Assembly: GCF_000377765.1 (NCBI RefSeq)
Contig: NZ_KB898673.1
Location: 45,403-109,402 of the forward strand
Length of the DNA: 64,000 nucleotides
Direction of reading: 5' to 3'
Source of the DNA: Gracilibacillus lacisalsi DSM 19029
GTDB taxonomy: Bacteria; Bacillota; Bacilli; Bacillales; Amphibacillaceae
In this document: positions 38,436-47,283 of the stretch, piece after piece
How the letters are laid out: every line of letters begins with the position of its first letter
How positions within the stretch are numbered: the stretch's first letter is position 1
Notes under the pieces: generated by a model
What the model was told of the DNA's origin: nothing
The model's database searches: none
What the model saw: the letters and a program-made list of their open reading frames with translations, nothing else
Translations under genes and position numbers: made by a program

Positions 38436-38963
38436 TTAGCGTGGCGAATAGTTTGCGGTACCTGGATTTTGATTAAATGGATAGTCATAATTTATCTCTT
38501 CATCGAATGTAATATAATCTAAGTATACCATCAATAACACATAACGCTTACCTGTTTCTGCATCACTTAAAATAATGTGATCACGGCCTGCTGCTTCAAT
38601 CGTTCCTTTAAATACTTTGGCATTCCAGCGGTCATTATTTTCGAACGTCATGTACACGGTAGCCCTTTTGCCTTTGTTTAAGCGAAGGATGTTTTCAATA
38701 TAGGACTCCTCTGCCGGAAGCATGCCAGGTACGTCTGAAACAGATGGTTGCTGTTGTTGTCCATTTCCAATCGGCCCTCCCGACTGTGCCATCTGCCCCA
38801 TCTGTCCCATCTGTCCCATCTGTCCAAGTTGATCCATTCGTGGCATATGTCCATATGGATACTGATATCCTCCATAACCGCTTTGCATACCATAATAGCC
38901 TTGTGGAGTATATGGTTGCATATTCACAGGTTGCTGTTGGTTCTGGTTTTGATTTTGACTCAT
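38436..38963 (-). CDS. gerQ: Spore coat protein GerQ
   Basis: 175 residues. The N-terminus is Gln/Asn/Gly/Tyr-rich, with a short QMG repeat at about 48-58. The C-terminal GerQ domain (about 85-155) contains ESYIENILRLNKGKRATVYM and DHIILSDAETGKRYVLLMVY. In Bacillus GerQ is a coat protein cross-linked by transglutaminase and needed to localise the cortex hydrolase CwlJ. ATG with AAAGGAG upstream. The locus after ywdK is conserved. Confidence 0.93.
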   Translation of the reverse strand: MSQNQNQNQQQPVNMQPYTPQGYYGMQSGYGGYQYPYGHMPRMDQLGQMGQMGQMGQMAQSGGPIGNGQQQQPSVSDVPGMLPAEESYIENILRLNKGKRATVYMTFENNDRWNAKVFKGTIEAAGRDHIILSDAETGKRYVLLMVYLDYITFDEEINYDYPFNQNPGTANYSPR

Positions 38964-39062
38964 CGATAAAAGACTCCTTTCTATAATCGGAAATATGCTC
39001 GTGCTTTTTCCGCATTCCTACTAGCCATCTATATGCATTTTGTTTCGTAAACATGCATAAAG

Positions 39063-39091
39063 AAAAAACACACGGTAAATACCGTGTGTTT
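39063..39091 (-). terminator. Terminator overlapping the hemQ stop
   Basis: Perfect 12-bp stem AAACACACGGTA / TACCGTGTGTTT with a 2-nt loop and T-run on the minus strand. The hemQ stop is at its edge. Confidence 0.88.
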
Positions 39092-39836
39092 AGACAGCTA
39101 AATAAGCTGGAATCTCATCTGTATTTAATATATTGCCAACATAGAATGGTCCGAACTCACCATATCGTGCACTGACAACATCAAAACGCATTTCATAGAC
39201 AATCTTTTTAAGTTGTAGCACGTCTTTGGCGAATAATGTCACACTCCACTCCCAATCATCAAAGCCCATAGAACCGGTAATAATTTGTTTGATTTCACCA
39301 GCATATTTTCTGCCCGTCAAACTATGCTCATACATTAATTGGCGGCGTTCATCCATCGGCAGCATATACCAGTTATCATTACCTTCACGACGCTTGTCCA
39401 TCGGGTAGAAGCAAATATGATCCCATTGTGGCAACTTCGGTTTTAAGCGTGCGCGAACACCAGGATTGTCTTCAGGGTTGTCATTGTCTTTCGACATATA
39501 TTTGGATAGTTCTACAACAGATACATATGAGTAACTTGGTGTTGTGAACTCAGCAAATTTTGATTTATTAAAACGCAATTCAATTTCTTCTAGTTCTTTC
39601 ATTGTTGGGCGAAGAATCATTAATATGATATCTGCTTTTTGTCCCATTATAGAGTAGAACGCATGACTGCCATCACGTGCTTCTGATACTTCTTCCCATT
39701 CACGGAGCATCTTTTGTAATTCATCGACTGCTTCTTTGCGCTCCTGTTCGGAAGCTTTTTTCCATTTTGTCCAATCTATTTTACGTAAATCGTGTAAACA
39801 GTACCAACCATCCATTGTTTCGACTGCTTCTGGCAT
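39090..39836 (-). CDS. hemQ: Coproheme decarboxylase HemQ (ChdC)
   Basis: 248 residues, chlorite-dismutase-like fold. The catalytic Tyr lies in [11 protein letters not shown] and the proximal His in [14 protein letters not shown]; the C-terminal half repeats the ferredoxin-like fold ([15 protein letters not shown]). It converts coproheme to protoheme in the Gram-positive heme pathway. Divergent from pta, as in Bacillus. Confidence 0.95.
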   Translation of the reverse strand: MPEAVETMDGWYCLHDLRKIDWTKWKKASEQERKEAVDELQKMLREWEEVSEARDGSHAFYSIMGQKADIILMILRPTMKELEEIELRFNKSKFAEFTTPSYSYVSVVELSKYMSKDNDNPEDNPGVRARLKPKLPQWDHICFYPMDKRREGNDNWYMLPMDERRQLMYEHSLTGRKYAGEIKQIITGSMGFDDWEWSVTLFAKDVLQLKKIVYEMRFDVVSARYGEFGPFYVGNILNTDEIPAYLAV

Positions 39837-40051
39837 TTTGATTCACTCCTTAGAATTGATTCTTTCGTTTTAATATAACATATTTGGGGAAAAATACTTA
39901 TTGAAATGCTGTATCAAATAACAAATTTTTACAGAAAAATGAACAATTTAAAAATTTTTTATAATGAAACGCATTCATTTTGATTCCTACTTTCATTATT
40001 ACACAAAAACGCGTATCATATAATACAGATAATAATTTGGAGGGTTATAAC

Positions 40052-41032
40052 ATGAGCGATTTATTTGCGGATATTAAAGGTAGATTAGAAGGAAATGCTC
40101 GAAAAATCGTGTTTCCTGAAGGTTTAGACGAACGAATTTTAACTGCAGCAAGCATGTTGAAAAAAGATGGATTAGTTGAACCTGTATTAGTCGGAATACA
40201 TGAAAAAGTGGAACAGAAGGCGAAAGAGCTAGGTGTTGCTATCGATGGAGTGGAAATTCTCGATCCAAGCACTTACGCTGAATTTGACGAAATGGTTACG
40301 TCTTTCGTGGAACGCCGTAAAGGGAAAGCTACAGAAGAAGATGCACGTAAGATGTTAGTAGACGAAAATTATTTTGGTACGATGCTTGTTTACATGGGCA
40401 AAGCAGACGGTTTAGTAAGTGGTGCAGCGCATTCTACAGCTGACACAGTACGCCCAGCATTACAAATTATCAAGACGAAAGAAGGTATCAAGAAAACTTC
40501 TGGCGTCTTTATTATGGTGCGCGAAGAGGAGAAATATGTTTTCGCAGACTGTGCGATCAACATTGCACCAGACAGTCAAGACTTAGCAGAAATTGCAGTT
40601 GGCAGTGCCGAAACCGCAAAACTGTTTGATATTGACCCTCGCGTTGCAATGCTTAGCTTCTCAACAAAAGGTTCAGCAAAATCAGAAGAAACAGAGAAAG
40701 TTGCCGAAGCAGTTAACATCGCAAAAGAAAAAGCTCCGGAATTAACATTAGATGGCGAATTCCAGTTTGATGCAGCTTTTGTACCATCGGTAGCAGAGAA
40801 AAAAGCACCGGGCTCTGTTTTGAATGGTGACGCAAATGTCTTTGTATTCCCGGGCCTTGAAGCTGGTAACATAGGCTACAAAATTGCCCAACGCTTAGGT
40901 GGCTTTGATGCAGTTGGCCCAATTCTGCAAGGACTTAACCAGCCTGTAAATGACCTATCACGTGGATGCAGCAGTGAAGATGCTTATAAATTAGCACTAA
41001 TCACCGCAGCACAAGCATTAGACGCACAGTAG
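40052..41032 (+). CDS. pta: Phosphate acetyltransferase
   Basis: 326 residues, the single-domain Firmicute Pta. Motifs KIVFPEGLDERIL, GAAHSTADTVRPALQIIKT and the C-terminal ILQGLNQPVNDLSRGCS loop are present. It makes acetyl-phosphate from acetyl-CoA. ATG with TTTGGAGGG at 8 nt; upstream in-frame starts lie in the promoter (TATAAT at 40019, weak -35). A cre-like TGAAACGCATTCA at 39965 is one base short of consensus. The stop lies inside the terminator. Confidence 0.95.
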   Translation: MSDLFADIKGRLEGNARKIVFPEGLDERILTAASMLKKDGLVEPVLVGIHEKVEQKAKELGVAIDGVEILDPSTYAEFDEMVTSFVERRKGKATEEDARKMLVDENYFGTMLVYMGKADGLVSGAAHSTADTVRPALQIIKTKEGIKKTSGVFIMVREEEKYVFADCAINIAPDSQDLAEIAVGSAETAKLFDIDPRVAMLSFSTKGSAKSEETEKVAEAVNIAKEKAPELTLDGEFQFDAAFVPSVAEKKAPGSVLNGDANVFVFPGLEAGNIGYKIAQRLGGFDAVGPILQGLNQPVNDLSRGCSSEDAYKLALITAAQALDAQ

Positions 41033-41050
41033 ATTTCTACTGTGCTTTTT
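41024..41050 (+). terminator. Terminator of pta
   Basis: Stem GCACAGTAG / CTACTGTGC, 4-nt loop, TTTTT. The 5' arm contains the pta stop codon. Confidence 0.88.
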
Positions 41051-41080
41051 GCTATATTAAGGGGAGAAAGGAGAATAGAT

Positions 41081-42037
41081 ATGAAACCCGACAGCCCCAT
41101 TTTATGGCAACAATATCGGGCACTCCTAGAACTCCTTCCAGAACAACATCCTGAGTACCCAAACATTATCAACCAATTCCGGCGCCAAGAAGCTGGACAA
41201 GCTGGAGAAGACAACCTCGCTTACTACCTCGATCAAGCACAGGTTCCATCTCTAACATGTATCAAAAGGTTACGACTCGAACACCACAGTGCATTCCAAC
41301 TCGATTGGCTCGTTCTCGGATTAGGATTCCGAGTTATATTTGAAGTGAAAAGTCACACAGGAGAAATTTATTTTGATGCGAAGTCCCATCAGTTGACACG
41401 TATCATAGACGGCATCAAAGAAGGTTTTGATGATCCGCTTTTGCAAGTCGATCGCCAATATGCTAATTTACGTGCCTATTTTATCGCTCACAACATCGAC
41501 CAATTACCAACTTATCGCTTCGCAGTCTTTGTCAATCCTAACGCGATCCTCCGTTTACATGACTATCCTGAATATCAACGCGTACTAACATCCCAAAGAG
41601 TGCCAGCTATTTTAGAAAATTTAGCAGAAAAGCACCCTCCCGTTATTTCCGAAGAAGCAAACCAACAAATCGAACAATTCTTAGTGGAAAATCATCGTGA
41701 GCGTGCGATTTCGATACTAGAAAAACACGCCATTTTGTGGGATGATTTACACAAAGGATTACCATGCCCCTCTTGTAACAAACGGTCCATGCGAAGAGAG
41801 CGAATGCGTTGGCAATGTCCTTTTTGTCGAACGAGAAGTACCGATGCACACCATAAGTTTTTATATCAGATCGCACTACTATCGAATAATAGAGTGACAA
41901 AGCAGTTAGCATCTCACTTTTTATGTATGAAATCTCCTGACGCTGCTCGAAAGTTGATGGTACGCGCAGGTTTCATTAAAGAAGGAGCAAATAAAAATGC
42001 TATCTATAAACATCCAAAACTAATCCCTTTTTATTAA
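41081..42037 (+). CDS. NERD-domain protein with C-terminal zinc ribbon
   Basis: 318 residues. An N-terminal nuclease-related (NERD) domain (about 35-150; GEDNLAYYLDQA, LDWLVLG, VIFEVKSHTG with PD-(D/E)XK-like Asp and E-x-K) is followed by a helical region and a Cys4 zinc ribbon (CPSCNKRS and WQCPFCRTR). It is probably a nucleic-acid enzyme or binding protein. Role unknown. SD AAAGGAG before the ATG. It is absent from this position in B. subtilis. Confidence 0.82.
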   Translation: MKPDSPILWQQYRALLELLPEQHPEYPNIINQFRRQEAGQAGEDNLAYYLDQAQVPSLTCIKRLRLEHHSAFQLDWLVLGLGFRVIFEVKSHTGEIYFDAKSHQLTRIIDGIKEGFDDPLLQVDRQYANLRAYFIAHNIDQLPTYRFAVFVNPNAILRLHDYPEYQRVLTSQRVPAILENLAEKHPPVISEEANQQIEQFLVENHRERAISILEKHAILWDDLHKGLPCPSCNKRSMRRERMRWQCPFCRTRSTDAHHKFLYQIALLSNNRVTKQLASHFLCMKSPDAARKLMVRAGFIKEGANKNAIYKHPKLIPFY

Positions 42038-42164
42038 AAGTGTCCAATAAACATCAAAAAGTGTCCAGTAAATTCCCGAAAGTGTCCAATAAACGATTAA
42101 AAGTGTCCAGTAAATACTCGAAAGTGTCCAATAAACTTGAAAAAGTGTCCAATAAAATGCAACT
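42037..42164. repeat. Six-unit 21-bp AGTGTCC array
   Basis: AGTGTCCARTAAA begins at 42039, 42060, 42081, 42102, 42123 and 42144: six units at an exact 21-nt period with variable 7-8-nt linkers. A plus-strand reading through it would give a heptad KVS(N/S)K repeat, but there is no SD, so translation is unlikely. Confidence 0.9.
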
Positions 42165-42184
42165 CATAAAAAGGAGCCACGCAT

Positions 42185-43273
42185 ATGACTTCATTCAAAA
42201 AATTAATCATGCACCGGTTGAAAATGCCGCTAAAATATCCGTTTAAGAACAGTAATACAACGATTACAGAAAAGGATATCATCATTACCGAGCTTCATGA
42301 TCAAGATGGATTTATCGGTTATGGCGAGTCTGTAGCCTTTGATTCCCCTTGGTACACAGAAGAAACGACAGATACAGTGCAATATATGATGGAGCATCAC
42401 CTTTGGCCATTGATCAAAAAGCAGCAGATCAACCATCCGACAGAACTCAAGCTCGACAACATTCGCCGCAACCATATGGCAAAAACAGCTATCGAAGGAG
42501 CAGTGTGGGATATCTATGCGAAGCGAACGCAACAACCACTTTATCAGGCAATCGGAGGTACAACCAACCAAATACCAGTAGGAGCAGCGATCGGCCTGCA
42601 ATCCACCGATGAGCAGGTCATTGGAAAAATTGCACAAGCACTTGAGCAAGGTTATCAACGAATCAAATTAAAAATAAAGCCGGAAAACGACTTGCACACC
42701 TTAGAAACAGTGCGCAACCATTTTCCGACAACACCACTAATGGTCGATGCCAATTCTGCCTATACAATCAACGATATCGATCATCTTAAAAAAATGGATC
42801 TATACAACTTAATGATGATTGAACAACCGCTAGCATCTGATGATTTCATCGATCATGCCAAACTCCAGCATGAAATCAACACACCGATCTGCCTTGATGA
42901 AAGTATCCATACTCTAGCAGATGTTCAAACAGCGATCGCACTTAACAGCTGTAAAATCATCAGTATTAAATTAGCGAAAGTCGGTGGATTCACGAATGCG
43001 ATCAAGATTCATGACTATTGCCAAAAATATAACATTCCAGTCTGGTGTGGTGGAATGCTAGAAGCAGGAGTAGGGCGCGCCCAATCATTGGCGTTAGCAA
43101 CATTACCAAACTTCACGCTACCCGCAGATCCAGGAGCATCCAACCGTTATTGGCATCAAGATATTATCACTCCAGAGGTTGAAGTCCATAACGGTTATGT
43201 TACGCTGCCAAAAAGGCCAGGAATCGGCTATGATCTCAATCTACCCACAACGGATCAAAAAGTGCTCACTTAA
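42185..43273 (+). CDS. menC: o-Succinylbenzoate synthase (MenC) / enolase-superfamily racemase
   Basis: 362 residues, enolase superfamily. N-terminal capping domain (GYGESVAFDSPWYTEET), then a barrel with the catalytic Lys in RIKLKIKPE, metal ligands Asp in LMVDANSAY, Glu in MMIEQPL and Asp-Glu in CLDES, and the second Lys in IISIKLAKVGG. Closest to Bacillus MenC (menaquinone synthesis), which overlaps in sequence with N-acylamino-acid racemases. Other men genes are not nearby, so a racemase role cannot be excluded. Its end overlaps convergent lipL by 8 nt. Confidence 0.82.
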   Translation: MTSFKKLIMHRLKMPLKYPFKNSNTTITEKDIIITELHDQDGFIGYGESVAFDSPWYTEETTDTVQYMMEHHLWPLIKKQQINHPTELKLDNIRRNHMAKTAIEGAVWDIYAKRTQQPLYQAIGGTTNQIPVGAAIGLQSTDEQVIGKIAQALEQGYQRIKLKIKPENDLHTLETVRNHFPTTPLMVDANSAYTINDIDHLKKMDLYNLMMIEQPLASDDFIDHAKLQHEINTPICLDESIHTLADVQTAIALNSCKIISIKLAKVGGFTNAIKIHDYCQKYNIPVWCGGMLEAGVGRAQSLALATLPNFTLPADPGASNRYWHQDIITPEVEVHNGYVTLPKRPGIGYDLNLPTTDQKVLT

Positions 43274-44087
43274 GTGCTTTTTGATTCCGCTCTACCATTT
43301 GTTTCATCCTTTTTTCAAAAACAGCTAACTCATCACCAGCTAAGTCAGTGTATTGTACATCCCCTAACAAACGCAAAACGCGGTCTATGCTGTCCTCGAC
43401 TGTTAACTCCTTACCAACCAACTCTGACAAGGACCTCATCGTATCAGGCTCCACTTCCGGGTACGCAAAGCGTTCATCATCAATCGAACGCCCCGCACGA
43501 TAAAAATCATGAACTAACTCAGCACGTGCCGCTCCACTACCACGTACACAAATATAGATTTGCACCGCAATCCCTTTCTTGACCCGTCGCTGTGAGATAC
43601 CAGCAAACTTCTTGCCACCAATACTCAAATCATAATCACCAGGACAATACGAACCAACGACTTCAAACGCTTCAATTCCATCCGTAAGATCTGCGTACAT
43701 ATCCTGGACAAAGGCTGTCATCAGCTCATACCCGGAATGAATCCCCATCTCATCCAAATCCGGCACCACAAATGAAAAATTCAAGACATCCCGATCAAGC
43801 ACTACCGCAAGACCACCAGAATTCCGAACGACAACATCAAACCCTTTTTCTTGTAAAAAAACGACTGCTTCGTCCACGGCTGGCAAGCGACTATCGATAA
43901 TGCCAAGAACAACCGTGTTATCATGGACCCAGAATCGACACGCAACCTTGTTACTGCTTCGCCCTATCGATTCACACAACGTATCATCGACTGCAAATGA
44001 TGCCATTGCTGTTCCTAGCACCTCCGGATCACTATGGTCAATTACTCTTATTTGTTTATCTTTAAAAAATTGCTTCCAATCTTTCAT
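43266..44087 (-). CDS. lipL: Octanoyl-[GcvH]:protein N-octanoyltransferase LipL
   Basis: 273 residues, lipoate-ligase-like fold. The lipoyl transferase motif VVRNSGGLAVVLD and the thioester Cys148 in VGSYCPGDYDLSIGGKKFAG are present. It transfers octanoyl from GcvH to other lipoyl domains. ATG with TTGGAGG at 6 nt; a longer reading begins 27 nt upstream without SD. The hemQ-pta-lipL neighbourhood is conserved. Confidence 0.92.
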   Translation of the reverse strand: MKDWKQFFKDKQIRVIDHSDPEVLGTAMASFAVDDTLCESIGRSSNKVACRFWVHDNTVVLGIIDSRLPAVDEAVVFLQEKGFDVVVRNSGGLAVVLDRDVLNFSFVVPDLDEMGIHSGYELMTAFVQDMYADLTDGIEAFEVVGSYCPGDYDLSIGGKKFAGISQRRVKKGIAVQIYICVRGSGAARAELVHDFYRAGRSIDDERFAYPEVEPDTMRSLSELVGKELTVEDSIDRVLRLLGDVQYTDLAGDELAVFEKRMKQMVERNQKALK

Positions 44088-44163
44088 TATTATCCTCCAA
44101 ACCTTTTCGTTCACCTAAAACTATATTATACTAATAGTAAGAAAAAAGAGGAAGGTATTTGCC

Positions 44164-45468
44164 ATGGCTTATAAAGATGAAAAGTTACACGAGGAGAAGG
44201 TATTTAAAGATCCAGTCCATCGCTATGTCCACGTTCGTGATCGAGTGATCTGGGATTTGATCGGCACCAAAGAATTCCAGCGATTGAGACGGATCAAGCA
44301 ATTAGGCACATCTTTTTTAACCTTTCACGGAGCGGAACATAGTCGTTTTAACCATTCACTAGGAGTTTATGAAATTGTCCGTCGAATACTCATCAATTTT
44401 GAGGACAGGCCTAACTGGAATCATGAGGAACGATTGCTCTGTTTATGTGCCGCATTGCTTCATGATTTAGGACATGGACCGTTTTCCCATTCGTTCGAGA
44501 AAGTCTTTAAATTAGATCACGAGGATTTCACGAGATCGATTATTCTTGGTGATACCGAAGTGAATCAAGTATTAACAAATATTAGTATTGAATTTCCACA
44601 AAAAGTTGCCGATGTTATTAATAAGACCTATCACGACAAATTAGTAGTAAGTTTGATCTCGAGTCAGATTGATGCGGACCGGATGGATTACTTACAGCGT
44701 GATGCCTATTTTACTGGGGTTAGCTATGGCCACTTTGATATGGAGCGGATTTTGCGTGTTATGCGACCGGTAGAAGACCAAGTCGTGATCAAGGAATCGG
44801 GTATGCATGCAGTTGAAGATTATATTATGAGCCGTTACCAGATGTATTGGCAAGTCTATTTTCACCCGGTTACTCGTAGTGCCGAAGTGATTTTGACGAA
44901 GATTTTGCACCGTGTCAAACAATTATATGACGAAGGATACACGTTTAAAGTGGAACCGGCACCTTTTGTATCTTTCTTCGAGGAACAAGTGTCACTGGAG
45001 GATTACATTAAGTTGGATGAAGCGGTAGTCTTGTATTATTTCCAAATGTGGGCGGAAGAAGATGATCCGATTTTAAGTGATTTGGCCTATCGTTTTATCA
45101 ATCGTCGTTTGTTTAAATATGCCGAATTTAATCCAAATTTGCAAATGAATGAATGGATGGAGTTGTATCAACTGTTCCGAGATATTGACCTTGATCCAGA
45201 CTATTATTTAGTAGTAGATTCCTCCTCCGATTTGCCGTATGATTTTTACCGACCAGGAGAGGAAGAAGAACGGTTACCGATTCATTTACTAATGCCAAAT
45301 AAGGAATTACGTGAATTATCTCGTCAGTCTGATATTGTAGAGGCGATATCAGGGAAGAAACGGACTGATCATAAGTTATATTATCCAAAAGATTTAATCG
45401 AAAAGTTGCCAGAGGATAGACCGGAGAAACAGCAAATAAAGAAAATTTTACATAAACAAGAAAGTTAA
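44164..45468 (+). CDS. ywfO: HD-domain phosphohydrolase YwfO
   Basis: 434 residues of the dGTPase-like HD family. N-terminal FQRLRRIKQLGTSFL, HD-domain residues in HSRFNHSLGVYEIV and LLHDLGHGPFSHSFE, and Asp in SSQIDADRMDYLQRDAY. It should hydrolyse (deoxy)nucleoside triphosphates. Divergent from lipL, and followed 18 nt later by ywgA. Confidence 0.9.
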   Translation: MAYKDEKLHEEKVFKDPVHRYVHVRDRVIWDLIGTKEFQRLRRIKQLGTSFLTFHGAEHSRFNHSLGVYEIVRRILINFEDRPNWNHEERLLCLCAALLHDLGHGPFSHSFEKVFKLDHEDFTRSIILGDTEVNQVLTNISIEFPQKVADVINKTYHDKLVVSLISSQIDADRMDYLQRDAYFTGVSYGHFDMERILRVMRPVEDQVVIKESGMHAVEDYIMSRYQMYWQVYFHPVTRSAEVILTKILHRVKQLYDEGYTFKVEPAPFVSFFEEQVSLEDYIKLDEAVVLYYFQMWAEEDDPILSDLAYRFINRRLFKYAEFNPNLQMNEWMELYQLFRDIDLDPDYYLVVDSSSDLPYDFYRPGEEEERLPIHLLMPNKELRELSRQSDIVEAISGKKRTDHKLYYPKDLIEKLPEDRPEKQQIKKILHKQES

Positions 45469-45486
45469 GAAACTGGGGTGTTTTCA

Positions 45487-45981
45487 TTGCTAGATAATCA
45501 TGCAAAGCTTGTAAAAGTGATCGCAGCATCGGAAGGAATTGTCGGGCGCAAAAAGTTGCAAAAAATCATTTACATCATGAAAAAACTTGGACTACCTTTT
45601 GAAGAAAAGTATACGTTCTATTTTTACGGGCCGTATTCTGAGGAGTTAAGTTTGCGAATTGAGGAGATTACTAACCTAGGTTTTGTCTCAGAAGTAAGAG
45701 AAAAGAAGAGCAATTATTATCAATATCGATACCAAGTAACAGAGCAGGGAGAGGATTTTCTTAAACATTCCAACACCGAGCTGCCATTAGAACAGTCGCT
45801 TTTGCAGGAGATGAAAGAACAGAGCTCACGCTTTTTGGAGCTTGTAAGTACGATGCTATATTTCGATCATTTACCAAAGCCTGAGATCGAACAAAAGGTA
45901 CAAGAAGTGAAAAAGAAGTCGAACTATACACCAGAGGATATCAAAGAAGCCTGGGCATTTATCAATAGATTGCAAAAATAA
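45487..45981 (+). CDS. ywgA: YwgA family protein
   Basis: 164 residues. Winged-helix-like N-terminal half (GRKKLQKIIYIMKKLG, FYFYGPYSEEL), then a helical tail. Function unknown. TTG start preferred, with GGGGTG 6 nt upstream; the GTG within that SD is in frame 9 nt earlier. Confidence 0.8.
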   Translation: MLDNHAKLVKVIAASEGIVGRKKLQKIIYIMKKLGLPFEEKYTFYFYGPYSEELSLRIEEITNLGFVSEVREKKSNYYQYRYQVTEQGEDFLKHSNTELPLEQSLLQEMKEQSSRFLELVSTMLYFDHLPKPEIEQKVQEVKKKSNYTPEDIKEAWAFINRLQK

Positions 45982-46003
45982 CCCTGTGATGGGTTATTTT
46001 TGT
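45974..46003. terminator. Terminator after ywgA
   Basis: Stem AAAAATAACCC / GGGTTATTTTT with a 6-nt loop overlaps the ywgA stop. It also ends near the convergent small gene. Confidence 0.88.
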
Positions 46004-46009
46004 TTGCAA

Positions 46010-46162
46010 TTATATGTTGTTATTCTGCTCATTTAACAATTGATCTAGCTTACTTTCGATTCGTTCTAATTGTTTCTTTTTCCTTCCTAAACGAAATATC
46101 AATAGGATTAAAATCGTAATGATGCTTAGAAATAGGATAAACGAAATAAGAGCGAAAAACAT
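46010..46162 (-). CDS. Small single-TM protein, DUF4083-like
   Basis: 50 residues: one hydrophobic helix (FFALISFILFLSIITILILL) and a basic/acidic cytoplasmic coiled tail (KKKQLERIESKLDQLLNEQ). It resembles DUF4083-type proteins; function unknown. ATG with AAGGTGG 4 nt upstream; an ATG further upstream in frame has no better SD. Confidence 0.65.
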   Translation of the reverse strand: MFFALISFILFLSIITILILLIFRLGRKKKQLERIESKLDQLLNEQNNNI

Positions 46163-46316
46163 ATCGCCACCTTGCAATCCACCTATACCCGCGTAAAGCA
46201 AATAAAACACATCCTTTTATTCCTAGTATATCAATGGAAGGATAATAATGGAAGGTAAAGGAAAAAAACATCAAACTGAAAAAAGTGTCCTTCATCCTCT
46301 CGAATCCAAGTACCTA

Positions 46317-46499
46317 TCAATCGATTAACCGTTTGCCGCCAACACCATAATTACGCTTATCGATATCTTCGACAAACACAACAACTTTTTCTCGAGATGC
46401 CCCGGTTGTTTCTACAACCGCATCTGTTACTTTTTCAATTAAAGCTTTGCGCTGTTCATCTGTTCTGCCTTCTAGCATTTGTACTGTTACGTATGGCAT
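46317..46499 (-). CDS. ywhB: 4-Oxalocrotonate tautomerase family protein YwhB
   Basis: 60 residues. Pro follows the initiator Met (MPYVTVQMLEGR), the catalytic N-terminal proline of the tautomerase superfamily, with downstream Arg in EGRTDEQRKAL. Members form hexamers that interconvert enol/keto acids. The natural substrate is unknown. Conserved neighbour of ywhD. Confidence 0.88.
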   Translation of the reverse strand: MPYVTVQMLEGRTDEQRKALIEKVTDAVVETTGASREKVVVFVEDIDKRNYGVGGKRLID

Positions 46500-46633
46500 A
46501 TGTTTCTCTCCTTCTGTTATGGGATATCGATATTATTGTATCGTAAAAACAAAAAGAGGGAAACACAGAAGATGAAAACTCAGTTTTAAACATGCTACAA
46601 TAATAAGTAAAATAAGTAGGAGGATGGATTGTC

Positions 46634-47143
46634 ATGAGTGAAGAAAAAAAGAAATCCAATCAATTTACGATCATGAAGGACGATTCCACGGATGGTCATG
46701 GCGGATATGGTGTCGGGTCGATTAGTTTAGAAAATATCTCCCCAGTGATTATCGATCCGAATGAAGATCGTGCCTTTGTTGATATGGGAGCGATGCACGC
46801 AAGAAGTGAAGTAGAACGTCGTGTGAAGTTTCTTCCAAATAAAGAAGATGTGCCAAATGGTAAACTGTACTGGATTGTTTGGGTTACGGTTGAACGTGGA
46901 GAAATAGGCCCTTACTATCATGGTGTAACAGGATGTGAAATCCGTGTCGACCGTTCGATCAAACGTGCTTATAAATCAATGCCAGAGCATGTCAATCATA
47001 TGGATAAATCGATGAAAGGACATGTGATTGTCGAGCATATGGATGAGAAGTCACTAAAGTTACTCGCTGATTTCTTACGCGAATTTGATCCAGAGATGTG
47101 GAAAAATTCATCCGATGAATTAAAGCAAGCTTTACCAGAATAA
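46634..47143 (+). CDS. ywhD: YwhD family protein
   Basis: 169 residues, compact single domain (GGYGVGSISLENISPVIID; LYWIVWVTVERGE; GYGV..EVERRVKFL). It matches the YwhD family found only in Bacillus relatives; function unknown. SD GTAGGAGGAT before the ATG. Confidence 0.85.
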   Translation: MSEEKKKSNQFTIMKDDSTDGHGGYGVGSISLENISPVIIDPNEDRAFVDMGAMHARSEVERRVKFLPNKEDVPNGKLYWIVWVTVERGEIGPYYHGVTGCEIRVDRSIKRAYKSMPEHVNHMDKSMKGHVIVEHMDEKSLKLLADFLREFDPEMWKNSSDELKQALPE

Positions 47144-47246
47144 TGAACATTTTGTGAACATTATCTGAAAATGAGCGATTATACTTGTCCTAAGAGATTA
47201 ATTTTTTATAAAATATACACACATGGTAACTCTTCGTTACTAGGAC

Positions 47247-47281
47247 CGGAAAAGGCTGGGCATTTGCCCAGCCTTTTTCCG
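47247..47281. terminator. Bidirectional terminator between ywhD and pbpG
   Basis: Perfect stem AAAAGGCTGGGC / GCCCAGCCTTTT with a 4-nt loop, with A- and T-runs on both sides. Confidence 0.93.
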
Positions 47282-47283
47282 TT

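Noticed and set aside
38964..39062. Possible sigma-E promoter for gerQ
   Set aside because: A CATATAGA-like -10 is present, but the -35 match and spacing are poor, so I could not support it.
39965..39977. Possible catabolite-responsive element (TGAAACGCATTCA) upstream of pta
   Set aside because: One base shorter than the 14-bp cre consensus and missing the central CG alignment; not listed as a site.
42040..42246. Open frame encoding a KVSNK/KVSSK heptad repeat peptide
   Set aside because: It starts with a GTG overlapping the previous gene's stop region, has no Shine-Dalgarno, and is fully explained by the 21-bp DNA repeat. I keep it only as a point to check.
46278..46292. Single AGTGTCC word near ywhB
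   Set aside because: It is not followed by ARTAAA and has no partner 21 nt away; chance occurrence is likely.
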